From: Enterococcus termitis
GTDB taxonomy: Bacteria; Bacillota; Bacilli; Lactobacillales; Enterococcaceae
Reading direction: 5' to 3'
Assembly: GCF_001730305.1 (NCBI RefSeq)
Contig: NZ_MIJY01000002.1
Location: 78,716-142,715, forward strand
Length of the DNA stretch: 64,000 bases
Both the position numbers and the translations under genes were made by a program. Below the pieces are notes generated by a model that was given only the letters and a program-made list of their open reading frames with translations, did no database searches and was not told the DNA's origin. The stretch's first letter is position 1, and every line of letters starts with the position of its first letter. This document shows positions 30,184-40,074 of the stretch, piece after piece.

Positions 30184-30951
30184 ATGAAAAAAATTTTAGA
30201 AGTGAATCATTTAAGTAAGTCATATGGCTATCGAAATAATAAAGTTCAAGTCCTAAACAACATTTCTTTTTCTGTCGATCAAGGTGAATTTGTTGGCATT
30301 ATGGGTCCAAGTGGCGCGGGGAAATCTACTTTATTGAGTACCATTTCAACAATTGCATTGCCTTCGACTGGAACGGTGCGTATTGATGGACAGGATATAT
30401 TAAAAATGCGCAACGATCAAATCAGTGATTTTCGTCGGAAAAAATTAGGATTTATTTTTCAGGATTTCAATTTGTTGGATACCTTAAATGTCAAAGACAA
30501 TATTTTACTGCCGCTGGCGGTCGATCGCATTCCACTTGAAAAAATGGAACAGCGTTTGACGCATGTTGCTAGTGTTTTAGGGATCGAACAATTATTAAAA
30601 GAGTTTCCCAATACGATTTCGGTAGGTCAAAAGCAGCGAGTTGCCGCTGCCAGGGCTTTGATTACTGAGCCAAAAATCATCTTTGCGGATGAACCTACTG
30701 GCGCTTTAGACTCTAAATCAGCAGCTGAACTTCTCCAATATATGACAAACATGAATTTGGAAGACGATGCTACGATCATGATGGTAACCCATGATCCTTA
30801 TACGGCAAGTTACTGCAATCGAATTTTGTTTATTAAAGATGGGGTAATTTTTTCAGAGGTCGTTCGTCAAGGCTCTAGAAAAGATTTTTTCAATCGCGTG
30901 ATCGATATGCAAGCAACGATTGGTGGAGGTGGTCGTGCCAATGATTTTTAA
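30184..30951 (+). CDS. BceA-type ABC transporter ATP-binding protein
   Basis: A 255-residue ATPase for a peptide-antibiotic resistance/sensing transporter. It has Walker A GPSGAGKST (about residue 42), Q-loop FIFQDFNLLD, a modified signature SVGQKQR, Walker B IIFADEPTGALD and the H-loop MVTHD. The permease gene overlaps its end by 11 bp. In BceAB systems the pair removes bacitracin, nisin or similar peptides from lipid II intermediates and often signals to a two-component system. No such system is adjacent here. Confidence 0.9.
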   Translation: MKKILEVNHLSKSYGYRNNKVQVLNNISFSVDQGEFVGIMGPSGAGKSTLLSTISTIALPSTGTVRIDGQDILKMRNDQISDFRRKKLGFIFQDFNLLDTLNVKDNILLPLAVDRIPLEKMEQRLTHVASVLGIEQLLKEFPNTISVGQKQRVAAARALITEPKIIFADEPTGALDSKSAAELLQYMTNMNLEDDATIMMVTHDPYTASYCNRILFIKDGVIFSEVVRQGSRKDFFNRVIDMQATIGGGGRANDF

Positions 30952-33022
30952 GTTGTCTTGGAAAAATTTCAAAGGACAGTTTTTGAATTATTTAGTTTAT
31001 TTTGTGAGCATGACCTTTGCAGTCGTTGTGTATTATTGTTTCAGTGCAATCACTTATAATCGGTCTTTGGCAAACAGAGTTGGGCAAGAGATCCATATTA
31101 ATGGAGCGATGAATTTAGGCGGCATTTTAGTCGTGATCATGATTTTAGGTTTCATGTTTGCGGCGAATCATTTCTTTTTACTAAAACGCAGAAAAGAAAT
31201 CGGTCTTTATCATTTGATTGGTATGAAAAAAAGGCAAATATCTTTGTTGTTTTTTACTGAGACATTAGTTTTAGGTGCTGTTTCTTTAATTACTGGGTTA
31301 TTTTTAGGTGTGATCTTCTCAAAACTATTTTCCATGATTTTAGCTAAAGCAATGTTTTTACAAGTAGAAAGCTTATTTTTTATTTCGATCCCATCGATGA
31401 TTCAAACGAGTGTTGTCTTTGTTTTTATGTTGCTGGCAGTTTCTATTCGAAGTACCTGGTTGATCTATCTGTACCAAGTGACGAATTTATTAAAAACGGA
31501 AAGTAAGCAAATCAGCGAGTTGGATCGTTTTTCTAAGATAAAAGCTGTTTTGGGCGTTCTTGGTGTGTTAATGATTGGTTTAGGGTATCTTTTGTCCTAT
31601 AATGTCGTTCGTTTTGCAACGTTTTTGATGAAAACAAAGATTGGTTTTGCTGGTTTTCTTATTGCTCCGCTGATCATTTTAGTTATTTGTGTAATAGGTA
31701 CTTATTTATTCTTTAAATATACGATGTTTTTGACTGTGCGGCTGTTTGCAAAGAACAAATTCAATTACTATCGGCATTTAAATATGGTCGCTATTGGCAA
31801 TACCAAATTACATGTGACAAGAGTGAGCAGTACGCTATTTGCAGTTACTATTTTTATTGCGATTGCTTTAGGGATGATTGGAGGAGCGGCTTCTTTTTAT
31901 ACAATTGGAATGAATTCGGTGAATATAATAGCACCGAATGATTACATTGTAGCTGAGGAGGACTTCGGTAAATTGATGGCAACTATCAAAGCAGAACCAG
32001 ACACATCAGTAGCATCTTCAGTTAAATTAGATTATAAATTGACAGGCAGCAAATATAGTTTGAAAATTGGTCAAGATGATAGTGAAAATGATGTAAGTCC
32101 AGTCAATATATTAGCCCTTTCAAACTATCGTGAATTTCAAAAATACAATCCTTACTTAAAAAATATCGAATTAAAAAAGCCAAATGATTTAGTTGTCTTG
32201 GACAGTATTTTGAACACGTTTGATGGTTTCATTCGTTATGGTTCGGAATTTATTTTTTCAGAGAATATCACGTTTCATATTTCTGATGTTCGTCCAGATT
32301 ATTTAGGACAGGATTTACTGCGTTATAATTTTCCAACGGTGATTATGACAGATGAACAGTACGATAATATAGATTCCGGATTGATCTACTCTGTTTATGC
32401 CATAAATGTTGAGTCAAAGAATGAAGAAGCGCTGTCTAATAATGTAGCTGAAACAATAAAACCGCAATGGATTACCCCCATTTACTATAAATATCAGTGG
32501 AACGATGGCAAAATTGAAGGCTATATGTCGAAGAAAAGTCGGGAACCTGAAAAAAGAGAAACACAGGTGTATTCTCCTTCAGATGAACAGGAATATTGGA
32601 AGTTAAATTATACTAATCGTTTTTCAGATTTGAGATACAAAAGACGAGAAATGGGACTATTTATTTATGTAGCGATGTTTCTTGGTATTTTAGCCTTGAT
32701 CATTACAGGAAGTATTCTAATGCTCCATCAATTTTCAGAAGCAGAAAGAGAGAAAGAGCGCTACGATCTCTTAAAAAAAATCGGGATTTCTGAAAAGGAA
32801 ATCATCAAGCTCGTCTATCAACAAAACAGCATCATCTTTTTCCCGCCAATGATTATTGGTGTACTTCACGCAAGTTTTGCTATATACGTTTTTAGTAAAA
32901 TCATTACCAGCTCGGGGTATTGGTTAGCGTACTTAGCATGTGGTTTATTGATTTTAGTCTATCTAGCTTATTATTTTTTGACATCAGCAATATACACTCG
33001 TATTGTACGTGGGAAAGACTAA
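30941..33022 (+). CDS. BceB-type ABC transporter permease (FtsX family)
   Basis: A 693-residue permease with about ten membrane segments: an N-terminal group to about residue 320, then a large extracellular domain of about 200 residues, and three C-terminal segments. This layout is diagnostic of BceB-type permeases, in which the big loop determines the peptide recognised. The start ATG 30941 follows GGTGGAGG; an earlier frame start at 30920 gives a few extra residues. The gene precedes the dlt operon by 400 bp, and both modules act against cationic peptides. Confidence 0.9.
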   Translation: MIFKLSWKNFKGQFLNYLVYFVSMTFAVVVYYCFSAITYNRSLANRVGQEIHINGAMNLGGILVVIMILGFMFAANHFFLLKRRKEIGLYHLIGMKKRQISLLFFTETLVLGAVSLITGLFLGVIFSKLFSMILAKAMFLQVESLFFISIPSMIQTSVVFVFMLLAVSIRSTWLIYLYQVTNLLKTESKQISELDRFSKIKAVLGVLGVLMIGLGYLLSYNVVRFATFLMKTKIGFAGFLIAPLIILVICVIGTYLFFKYTMFLTVRLFAKNKFNYYRHLNMVAIGNTKLHVTRVSSTLFAVTIFIAIALGMIGGAASFYTIGMNSVNIIAPNDYIVAEEDFGKLMATIKAEPDTSVASSVKLDYKLTGSKYSLKIGQDDSENDVSPVNILALSNYREFQKYNPYLKNIELKKPNDLVVLDSILNTFDGFIRYGSEFIFSENITFHISDVRPDYLGQDLLRYNFPTVIMTDEQYDNIDSGLIYSVYAINVESKNEEALSNNVAETIKPQWITPIYYKYQWNDGKIEGYMSKKSREPEKRETQVYSPSDEQEYWKLNYTNRFSDLRYKRREMGLFIYVAMFLGILALIITGSILMLHQFSEAEREKERYDLLKKIGISEKEIIKLVYQQNSIIFFPPMIIGVLHASFAIYVFSKIITSSGYWLAYLACGLLILVYLAYYFLTSAIYTRIVRGKD

Positions 33023-33031
33023 GTGTGATAG

Positions 33032-33078
33032 TGGTTAAAAAATGGAGTAAGTGAAAACTTTGCTTCATTTTCTAACCA
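33032..33078 (+). terminator. Hairpin after the ABC permease
   Basis: TGGTTA..AAAATG..AG pairs with CT..CATTTT..TAACCA, an extended imperfect stem. No T run follows, so termination here is less certain. Confidence 0.5.
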
Positions 33079-33119
33079 TTCAAGTATATAATAAGAAAAT
33101 ATGATTGAGGCATAACATC

Positions 33120-33326
33120 ATGAGAGACAACCCCGTCATTTGGAATCCTAGTAAAAACTTCTATCGTGACCTCAAAAAATTGACGCGGAACTTAATCTTT
33201 TCTTATAAAATAGATGAGTTGAAACAATACATTTCTAGCATTTCCAAATACTCAATCCAGGGTAGGACAGAGCTTACGTCTTTTGTCCGCCTTTTTTATG
33301 CCGAAGTGACAAAACTGTTAGTATAA
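33120..33326 (+). CDS. Small conserved-looking hypothetical protein upstream of dlt
   Basis: A 68-residue, mostly charged protein without membrane segments, rich in Lys/Arg/Tyr (NPSKNFYRDLKKLTRN). I do not recognise a family. The ATG at 33120 follows TTGAGG by about 10 nt, a modest ribosome site; a TTG at 33105 would extend it. It sits between the BceAB genes and dltX in the same orientation. It may be co-transcribed with either, but a possible promoter lies between it and dltX. Confidence 0.55.
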   Translation: MRDNPVIWNPSKNFYRDLKKLTRNLIFSYKIDELKQYISSISKYSIQGRTELTSFVRLFYAEVTKLLV

Positions 33327-33352
33327 AAGGGTGTTTTGTTAGCGGATTGGAT

Positions 33353-33380
33353 TTGCTTTTTTAGTTGATTTTATTACAAT
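33353..33380 (+). promoter_or_regulatory. Possible dlt operon promoter
   Basis: TTGCTT (33353-33358) and TACAAT (33375-33380) are 16 bp apart and 46 bp before dltX. The match is moderate. Confidence 0.4.
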
Positions 33381-33426
33381 GACCTTACAAAAAACGTAGT
33401 GGTTGAAAGTTTAGGAGGGATAAAAA

Positions 33427-33576
33427 ATGAAACAATTTTTTGCTAGACCTAATGTCCAATATTGGAGCAAATTCATTGGAAAAACCATTTTTTATTTTGG
33501 CATCTTACTGATGTTGATTTACTTGTATCATTATAAAAATATTGATGGTGGCTCATTTATTTATAATGAGTTTTAG
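33427..33576 (+). CDS. dltX: DltX, small membrane protein of the D-alanylation operon
   Basis: A 49-residue protein easily missed because of its length. It has one membrane segment (FYFGILLMLIYLYHY, about residues 22-37) and ends in the conserved FIYNEF tail. DltX is the first product of many Firmicutes dlt operons and is needed for moving D-alanine to teichoic acid; the tail is thought to carry the D-alanyl group to DltD. TAGGAGGG precedes the ATG. dltA starts 17 bp downstream after AAAGGAG. Confidence 0.93.
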   Translation: MKQFFARPNVQYWSKFIGKTIFYFGILLMLIYLYHYKNIDGGSFIYNEF

Positions 33577-33593
33577 AAAGGAGCGACATCAAA

Positions 33594-35105
33594 ATGATTT
33601 CTGATGTTATAAAATCGATTGATCGATGGGCGTTGAAAGAACCGAATCGCCCTGTATATATTGAGGCCGATCAAACATATACTTACGGAGAACTGAAAAG
33701 TTATTCTGATGCTATCGCTGCATACTTGCAGCAAAACATAGAGCGGTCACGTCCAATAGTTGTTTATGGAGAACTTGAATTTGAAATGCTAGCATGTTTT
33801 CTAGGCGCTTCAAAAGCAGGACATGCATATATACCAATTGATGCTCATACTCCTAAGGAGCGTGTAGAAATGATTTTAGCTGTTGCTGACCCAGCGCTGG
33901 TTTTCTCAATAGGAGAATGGCCCTTAGCTAATACTGATCCTGCTATCGTTTCCTTGAAAAAAATAAAAGTGATTTTCAAAGAAACTACATCAACAGACGA
34001 TTTTAAACCAATCGAAGGTTCAGAAACCTATTACATTATTTTCACTTCTGGGACGACAGGTGTTCCTAAAGGAGTTCAAATCAGCCATACAAATTTGCTA
34101 AGCTTTGTTCAGTGGGCTTTGTCTGATTTTGGTATAACAGAAGGGATGCGCTTTTTATCGCAAGCTCCTTACTCCTTTGATTTGTCTGTGATGGATTTAT
34201 ATCCAGCTTTAGTATCTGGAGGCTCACTGACTCCCATGCGTAAAGAGGTCATCAATGATTTTAAACAGCTCTTCAAGACACTACCTGAACTGGAAATTGA
34301 AGTGTGGGTTTCAACGCCATCATTTATGGATATTTGTTTGATGGAGCCAACGTTTAATCAAGAAAATGCAAAAAGTTTGAAAATTTTCTTGTTCTGCGGA
34401 GAAGAACTCACCAAGATGACGGCACAAAAATTATTGGAGCGTTTCCCAGAGGCACATATATTTAACACCTATGGTCCAACTGAAGCTACTGTAGCAATTT
34501 CTAGTGTTGAAATGACTAAAGAGTTGCTCCAACAATATGACCGAATCCCCATTGGCAAGGTAAAGCATGATACAAATGTTTATATCATGAATGAAAATGA
34601 ATTGTTGCCTGAGGGCGAAGTGGGCGAAATTATTATCGCAGGTCCTAGTGTGTCCAAAGGATATATGAACAACAATGAAAAAACAGCAGCCGCTTTCTTT
34701 GCTTATCAAGGACAACCTGCTTACCGCACAGGTGATGCTGGAAAAATACAAGAGGGCATGTTGATTTATGAAGGTAGAATTGATTTTCAAGTGAAAATGC
34801 ATGGCTATCGGATTGAGCTTGAAGACATCGATCATCATTTAGCAAGTGTTTCTTATGTAAAACAGGCAATGGTTGTTCCTAAATATCATGAGCATAAAGT
34901 CCAGCAGCTAGTGGCCTTTATCGTTGCCCACCCTAATGATTTTGAAAAGGAGTTTAAATTGACGAAAGCGATCAAAGAAGAATTGGGTCGTTCAGTGATG
35001 GATTATATGATTCCGCAAAAATTCATTTACGTGGAGCAATTACCGCTAACACCAAATGGAAAGATCGATCGGAAAGGATTGATGAATGAGGTGAACGCAA
35101 CATGA
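33594..35105 (+). CDS. dltA: D-alanine--D-alanyl carrier protein ligase
   Basis: Activates D-alanine with ATP and loads it on DltC. The 503-residue adenylating enzyme has the phosphate loop FTSGTTGVPKG near residue 152, NTYGPTEATVA, YRTGD near residue 382 and the C-terminal catalytic Lys in TPNGKIDRKG. It overlaps dltB by 4 bp (ATGA), so translation is coupled. D-alanylation lowers the negative charge of teichoic acids and protects against cationic peptides. Confidence 0.97.
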   Translation: MISDVIKSIDRWALKEPNRPVYIEADQTYTYGELKSYSDAIAAYLQQNIERSRPIVVYGELEFEMLACFLGASKAGHAYIPIDAHTPKERVEMILAVADPALVFSIGEWPLANTDPAIVSLKKIKVIFKETTSTDDFKPIEGSETYYIIFTSGTTGVPKGVQISHTNLLSFVQWALSDFGITEGMRFLSQAPYSFDLSVMDLYPALVSGGSLTPMRKEVINDFKQLFKTLPELEIEVWVSTPSFMDICLMEPTFNQENAKSLKIFLFCGEELTKMTAQKLLERFPEAHIFNTYGPTEATVAISSVEMTKELLQQYDRIPIGKVKHDTNVYIMNENELLPEGEVGEIIIAGPSVSKGYMNNNEKTAAAFFAYQGQPAYRTGDAGKIQEGMLIYEGRIDFQVKMHGYRIELEDIDHHLASVSYVKQAMVVPKYHEHKVQQLVAFIVAHPNDFEKEFKLTKAIKEELGRSVMDYMIPQKFIYVEQLPLTPNGKIDRKGLMNEVNAT

Positions 35106-36307
35106 TGGGCTTTCCACACATGATTCCATACGCGAATCCACTTTATTTTATCTATTTATTGGTTGCATTAACACCAATGATCGTAACATTATTGCTGAAA
35201 GGAAAGCGCTGGTCATGGTATCAGGTGCTTGTTACTTTATTTTTCTTGTATATGAGCTTTGGCGGGGAGGATTGGAAACAAGGGATTGCACTGATTGGTT
35301 ATGTTATTTGGCAGACGATCCTTGTTTGGTTTTACTTTCACTATCGTCAAAAACAAAACGCAGCTTCTGTCTTTTACTTAGCAGTCTTTTTAGCTATTTT
35401 ACCATTAGTATTGGTCAAGGTCGTTCCGTTTGTTTCAGGTCATGCTTCAATACTGGGATTTTTGGGCATTTCCTATTTAACATTTAAATCGGTACAAATC
35501 ATCATCGAGATGCGGGATGGGTTGATCAAAGAGTATCATATTTTTAGATATATTCAATTTCTTTTGTTCTTTCCGACTATTTCTTCCGGACCAATCGATC
35601 GTTATCGCCGTTTTGAAAAAGATGTAGTAAATCCGCCAACTCCAGAAAAATACGTTGATTTCTTAGGCAAAGGAATCCACAATTTTTTTCTTGGCTTTTT
35701 ATACAAATTCATTATCGGTTATTATTTTGGGCAAGTATTGATGCCTGTGGCTGCAAAAATAGCTGTCAAAACTGGCGGCTTTTCGTGGGCGTTAGTTGCT
35801 TACATGTATATTTACAGTATGTATTTGTTTTTTGATTTTGCTGGTTATAGTTTATTCGCAGTTGGGACGAGTTATTTGATGGGTTACGAGACACCAGTCA
35901 ATTTCAATAAACCTTTCTTGAGCTGGAATATCAAAGAATTCTGGAATCGTTGGCATATGACGCTGTCGTTTTGGTTCCGTGATTATGTCTATATGCGCTT
36001 GATGTTTACATTGATCAAAAAGAAAGTGTTTAAAAGTCGAATTGTGGCTTCAAATGTCGGTTACTTTGCCCTATTTCTATTAATGGGTGTTTGGCATGGC
36101 TTGACCTGGTATTATTTAGCCTACGGTATGTATCATGCCGCGTTGATTTGCTTGACGGATGCTTGGCTGCGTTTTAAGAAAAAGCATAAAGAAAAAATTC
36201 CGTCAAATAGATGGACACATGCATTCGCAGTGTTTTTGACCTTTAATGCTGTATGTATTAGTTTCTTGATTTTTTCAGGTTTTTTGGACACATTGTTTTT
36301 TAAATAA
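35102..36307 (+). CDS. dltB: D-alanyl transfer protein DltB (MBOAT family)
   Basis: A 401-residue multi-pass membrane O-acyltransferase that channels D-alanine from DltC across the membrane. The MBOAT features are FWNRWHMTLSFWFRDYVY and the catalytic His in GVWHGLTWYY (about residue 336). About eleven membrane segments are apparent. A second ATG three bases on (35105) is an alternative start. dltC follows 28 bp later. Confidence 0.96.
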   Translation: MMGFPHMIPYANPLYFIYLLVALTPMIVTLLLKGKRWSWYQVLVTLFFLYMSFGGEDWKQGIALIGYVIWQTILVWFYFHYRQKQNAASVFYLAVFLAILPLVLVKVVPFVSGHASILGFLGISYLTFKSVQIIIEMRDGLIKEYHIFRYIQFLLFFPTISSGPIDRYRRFEKDVVNPPTPEKYVDFLGKGIHNFFLGFLYKFIIGYYFGQVLMPVAAKIAVKTGGFSWALVAYMYIYSMYLFFDFAGYSLFAVGTSYLMGYETPVNFNKPFLSWNIKEFWNRWHMTLSFWFRDYVYMRLMFTLIKKKVFKSRIVASNVGYFALFLLMGVWHGLTWYYLAYGMYHAALICLTDAWLRFKKKHKEKIPSNRWTHAFAVFLTFNAVCISFLIFSGFLDTLFFK

Positions 36308-36335
36308 AATATAGAAGTTAAGAGGAGAATGGATC

Positions 36336-36572
36336 ATGAATATAGAAGAAACAGTTTTAGCTATTTTAGAAGAAATCACTGGTACTGATGAGGTAAAAGA
36401 AAATAGAGCAGTCGATTTATTTGAGGAAGGGCTGATGGATTCATTGGCGACGGTACAATTATTAGTTGAAATTGAAGGACAATTGGGCGTTCAAGTACCT
36501 GTTTCAGAATTTGACCGCGAATTATGGAATACACCCAATAAAGTCATTGAACAAGTGAAAGCATTGCAATAA
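36336..36572 (+). CDS. dltC: D-alanyl carrier protein
   Basis: A 78-residue acyl-carrier-type protein that holds D-alanine on 4'-phosphopantetheine. The attachment Ser lies in the motif GLMDSLATV near residue 36. AAGAGGAG precedes the ATG. Its stop codon shares one base with the dltD start. Confidence 0.96.
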   Translation: MNIEETVLAILEEITGTDEVKENRAVDLFEEGLMDSLATVQLLVEIEGQLGVQVPVSEFDRELWNTPNKVIEQVKALQ

Positions 36573-37837
36573 TGTCGATGAAGAAAAAGCTATTTGCAAT
36601 CCTTGGACCGATCTTGGTTTCCGCGGTTCTGTTGGCTGTATTTTTCTTTGCACCCTTCAAAATAGATCTGGACAGTAAACATGTACTGGCTGATTCATCT
36701 ACATCTATGGCGACAAATGTTTTAAAAGGAAATGCCATCAAAAATAAAGCGATCGGTTCAAAAGACTATGTCCCTTTTTTCGGTTCTTCTGAATTGAGCC
36801 GAATTAGTCCATTTCATCCTTCTGTACTGGCAGAAAAATATGACCGTAACTATCGGCCGTTTTTGCTAGGAGCACCTGGTACGCAATCTTTGACTCAAGC
36901 GATGATGATACACTCTATGGGGAAAAATCTTTCTCATAAAAAGGTTGTCTTTATTCTTTCACCGCAATGGTTTGTTGAGCAGGGAGTGACCAATGATTAT
37001 TTTAACGTCTATTACTCGGAGTTGCAGACGTATCAATGGGTCAGCGATCTAAAAACCATAACAGATGATGATCAGTATTTTGCTGAACGTTTGTTAAGCT
37101 TTCCAAAAGTGAGAGACGATAAACGATTAACAAGTGCTTTAAAAAATATCCAAACAGGTAAACAGCCCGAACATTCTGATAAACAGTATATCGAGTTGAT
37201 GCTGAATATGTTTTCTAGAGAAGACGAATTGTTCAGCAAAATCGGTATGGTAAGTAAAGCGGCAGCGATCCAAAAAGCTGAAAAACGTTTGCCAAGTGTG
37301 TATGATGAGCAAGTACTTGATGATTTGGCTCTTACGATTGGTCAAAAATCCACAAGTAATAATCCGTTTGAAATCTCCAATCCGTTTTACAGCAAACGAG
37401 TGAAGAAAAAATTAAAACATCTTGAGAACTCTCAAAAGAATTGGAATTACCTTTCTTCACCGGAATATGCAGACTTACAATTGGTTTTGAGTCAGTTATC
37501 TCAAGAACATGCAGAGGTTTTATTTATCATACCGCCAGTCAACAAGCGTTGGACAGATTTTACAGGCTTATCTCAAGAAATGCTGCAAGGTTTTTCTAAA
37601 AAGATCAAGTACCAATTAGAGAGTCAAGGCTTTACTACTATTGCTGATTTTTCAAAAAATTGTGATACACAGTATTTTATGGCAGATACGATTCACTTAG
37701 GCTGGCGCGGCTGGTTAGCTGCTGATCAGCAAATTCGTCCATTCCTTGAAACACAAAAGAAAAATACACCGAATTATCAGTTAGATCCAGCATTTTATTC
37801 AAAAGAGTGGCAGGAAAAAGATCCTGCCGATTTATAG
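36572..37837 (+). CDS. dltD: D-alanyl-lipoteichoic acid biosynthesis protein DltD
   Basis: A 421-residue membrane-anchored SGNH-like protein that completes D-alanine transfer to lipoteichoic acid outside the cell. It has an N-terminal anchor (about residues 8-27), the catalytic-type FGSSELSR motif near residue 70 and a C-terminal DTIHLGW with the active His. The start overlaps dltC by one base; a second ATG lies two codons on. A very strong terminator follows. Confidence 0.95.
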   Translation: MSMKKKLFAILGPILVSAVLLAVFFFAPFKIDLDSKHVLADSSTSMATNVLKGNAIKNKAIGSKDYVPFFGSSELSRISPFHPSVLAEKYDRNYRPFLLGAPGTQSLTQAMMIHSMGKNLSHKKVVFILSPQWFVEQGVTNDYFNVYYSELQTYQWVSDLKTITDDDQYFAERLLSFPKVRDDKRLTSALKNIQTGKQPEHSDKQYIELMLNMFSREDELFSKIGMVSKAAAIQKAEKRLPSVYDEQVLDDLALTIGQKSTSNNPFEISNPFYSKRVKKKLKHLENSQKNWNYLSSPEYADLQLVLSQLSQEHAEVLFIIPPVNKRWTDFTGLSQEMLQGFSKKIKYQLESQGFTTIADFSKNCDTQYFMADTIHLGWRGWLAADQQIRPFLETQKKNTPNYQLDPAFYSKEWQEKDPADL

Positions 37838-37849
37838 AAAGCTGAAAGA

Positions 37850-37898
37850 AATGAGACTATGAAATAACGTTTTGCGTTAAATGATAGTCTCATTTTTT
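37850..37898. terminator. Terminator of the dlt operon with nested hairpin
   Basis: AATGAGACTAT pairs perfectly with ATAGTCTCATT, and an inner TAACG/CGTTA hairpin stands in the loop. Six T residues follow. Confidence 0.92.
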
Positions 37899-37958
37899 GT
37901 ATTTAAACATTCATCAAAATAAAAGAATAGATTCTAGAATCAAAAACTCTTTCTTATA

Positions 37959-37985
37959 TTGATAATGCTAGATAAATGGTATAAT
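37959..37985 (+). promoter_or_regulatory. Extended -10 promoter of the peptidase gene
   Basis: TGGTATAAT (TG-N-TATAAT, -10 at 37980-37985) with TTGATA at 37959-37964, only 15 bp upstream. The extended -10 probably makes up for the short spacer. Confidence 0.55.
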
Positions 37986-38020
37986 ACAAAAGGAACTATT
38001 CAAGAAGGGAGTTTTATGCT

Positions 38021-39103
38021 TTGGATCAAAAAGAAGAACAAATGTTGATTGAACTTACAAGTGCTAAAGGTGTACCCGGGAATGAAGGTGAGGTTAGAGA
38101 CCTCTTTAAAAAATACGCAGAGCCTTTTGCAGATAAAATCATATATGATGGCCTGGGGAGTATTATTGCCAAACGTGTAGGTGACAAAGAGGGACCAAAA
38201 GTCTTTTTCTCAGGTCATTTGGATGAAGTTGGCTTTATGGTCACTCAGATCACAGACAAAGGATTTATCAAGTTTCAAACCTTAGGTGGTTGGTGGGGTC
38301 AAGTAATGTTGGCACAACAGGTACAAATTAAAACAGCCAAAGGAAAACTATTTCACGGTGTGATTGGTTCGAAACCTCCTCATGTACTGACACCAGAGGC
38401 TAGAAAACAGCCATATGATGTCGCTGAAATGTTCATTGATATAGGTGCCCAAAGCGCCGAGCAAGTAGCTGAATGGGGAATCAGACCAGGTGATATGATC
38501 ACTCCTTATATCGAGTATCGTCGCATGAATGATACAAAATTTATGCTGGCAAAAGCTTGGGATAACCGTATTGGTACGGCTGTGTCATTAAAAGTATTGG
38601 AAAATCTTGCTGAACAGGGACATCCGAATATTTTGTTTGCCGGAAGTGACGTGCAAGAAGAAGTCGGCTTGCGTGGCGCTCAGACAAGTACTCATTTAGT
38701 TGATCCCGATATTGCTTTTGCTTTAGATACAGGAACTGCTGGTGATACACCTGGAATGACTCCGAAAGAGGCTGACTCAGAACTTGGAAAAGGACCACAA
38801 ATTTTGATTTTTGATGCATCGATGATTCCTCATAAAAAATTACGTGATTTTGTGATTCAAGTAGCGGAGGAAAATAACATTCCTTTTCAATATACTGTGA
38901 TCACAGGAGGCGGAACAGATGCAGGAAGAATGCATTTGACAAGAAATGGCGTTCCATCCCTCGCTATCACTGTTCCAGTCAGATATCTGCATTCTCATAC
39001 GTCAATGATTCATGAAGACGATTATTTGAATACAGTGAAACTGGTAACAGAAGTGATAAAACGATTAGATCAAGAAACAGTCGCAAAGATTCGCGAGTAC
39101 TAA
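38021..39103 (+). CDS. pepA: M42-family aminopeptidase (glutamyl aminopeptidase)
   Basis: A 360-residue cytoplasmic metallo-aminopeptidase that removes N-terminal Glu/Asp or other residues from peptides. Zinc-binding and catalytic positions are visible in SGHLDEVGF, the central DNR (KAWDNRIG), [11 protein letters not shown] and the C-terminal RYLHSHTSM. The likely start is TTG 38021, 10 nt after AAGGGAG. An ATG at 38016 is out of frame and opens only a 10-codon frame; ATG 38042 has no ribosome site. A DUF975 membrane gene follows 18 bp downstream. Confidence 0.9.
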   Translation: MDQKEEQMLIELTSAKGVPGNEGEVRDLFKKYAEPFADKIIYDGLGSIIAKRVGDKEGPKVFFSGHLDEVGFMVTQITDKGFIKFQTLGGWWGQVMLAQQVQIKTAKGKLFHGVIGSKPPHVLTPEARKQPYDVAEMFIDIGAQSAEQVAEWGIRPGDMITPYIEYRRMNDTKFMLAKAWDNRIGTAVSLKVLENLAEQGHPNILFAGSDVQEEVGLRGAQTSTHLVDPDIAFALDTGTAGDTPGMTPKEADSELGKGPQILIFDASMIPHKKLRDFVIQVAEENNIPFQYTVITGGGTDAGRMHLTRNGVPSLAITVPVRYLHSHTSMIHEDDYLNTVKLVTEVIKRLDQETVAKIREY

Positions 39104-39121
39104 AAAGAGGAGTTTAACGAT

Positions 39122-39919
39122 ATGAAAAGTAAAATAACCAATGCAATGCATAGAGAGCAGGCACGAACCTCCTTGAAAAATCAATGGGGAACAATGGCTT
39201 GGATTACCTTTTTAGCTGTGTTTATCCGTTTTATTATTAGTTCAGTAGTGGGAGGAGTCGCTAATTTACCACAAGATAGTGCTGGAAATAATGTGATGTC
39301 CTTTCTATTGAACAATTTCTTATTTTTTGCAATCACTTACGGCACCTATTATTGTGCGCTGCAGGTTCTTAGAGGCAAACGAGTTCAAGCAAATATGCTG
39401 ACAACGATCTTTCAAGGCAAGTTTTATCTGCCGATGCTGCTGATCAATTTTATTCAGTACATTATTGAGCTTGTCTTGAATCTACTTGTCTTGCTGCCTA
39501 TCCTGATTTCATACGGGGCAACGATTTATTTTGGTTTGATGTTTAACACAGTTACTGTCGGCCAATTTCAATCAGAAATGACAGGCGATCTTTCATTAGC
39601 TTTATTATTGATCATTTTTGGCTTTTTAATGATTTTAGTGAGTGTCTTTGTCAGCGGTGTGTTCCAATTTGCTGTTTGGGTGAAAATCGACGATCCTAGT
39701 TTATCCGTTTCTGATGCAATCAAATATGCTCTTTATTTGATGAAAGGTCGATTCGGACAATATTTATTATTACAACTGTCATTTGTCGGCTGGTTCATTA
39801 TCGGAACTTTAGTTTTCGGGATTGGTTTACTATGGGTGATTCCTTATCATGATGTCGCTATCGCAAGCTTTTACGATACTGCTCGTAATGAAAAGGACGC
39901 ACCAGCAATTTTTGACTAG
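39122..39919 (+). CDS. DUF975 family membrane protein
   Basis: A 265-residue integral membrane protein with five to six hydrophobic segments and the amphipathic start MKSKITNAMHREQARTSLK typical of DUF975 proteins. No function is established. AAGAGGAG precedes the ATG and the gene is probably co-transcribed with the peptidase. It ends before a strong terminator. Confidence 0.85.
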   Translation: MKSKITNAMHREQARTSLKNQWGTMAWITFLAVFIRFIISSVVGGVANLPQDSAGNNVMSFLLNNFLFFAITYGTYYCALQVLRGKRVQANMLTTIFQGKFYLPMLLINFIQYIIELVLNLLVLLPILISYGATIYFGLMFNTVTVGQFQSEMTGDLSLALLLIIFGFLMILVSVFVSGVFQFAVWVKIDDPSLSVSDAIKYALYLMKGRFGQYLLLQLSFVGWFIIGTLVFGIGLLWVIPYHDVAIASFYDTARNEKDAPAIFD

Positions 39920-40014
39920 TCATGGAAAAAAGACGATAACAATTAGCCTGATTCTTGTACGCAATTTTACAATGTAGGATAAAATTCGTTTTGTTTTGAT
40001 TTTAAAGTTGAATA

Positions 40015-40074
40015 GAAGCTGAGACAAAAGCAACCCTTTGGGACTTAAAGGCGTTTGTCTCGGCTTCTTTTTTT
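40015..40074 (+). terminator. Terminator after the DUF975 gene; repeat-family hairpin
   Basis: GAAGCTGAGACAAAAGC pairs with GCGTTTGTCTCGGCTTC (wobble pairs included) and is followed by seven T. The GCTGAGACA motif also occurs in the hairpins at 46393 and 48239. Confidence 0.9.
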
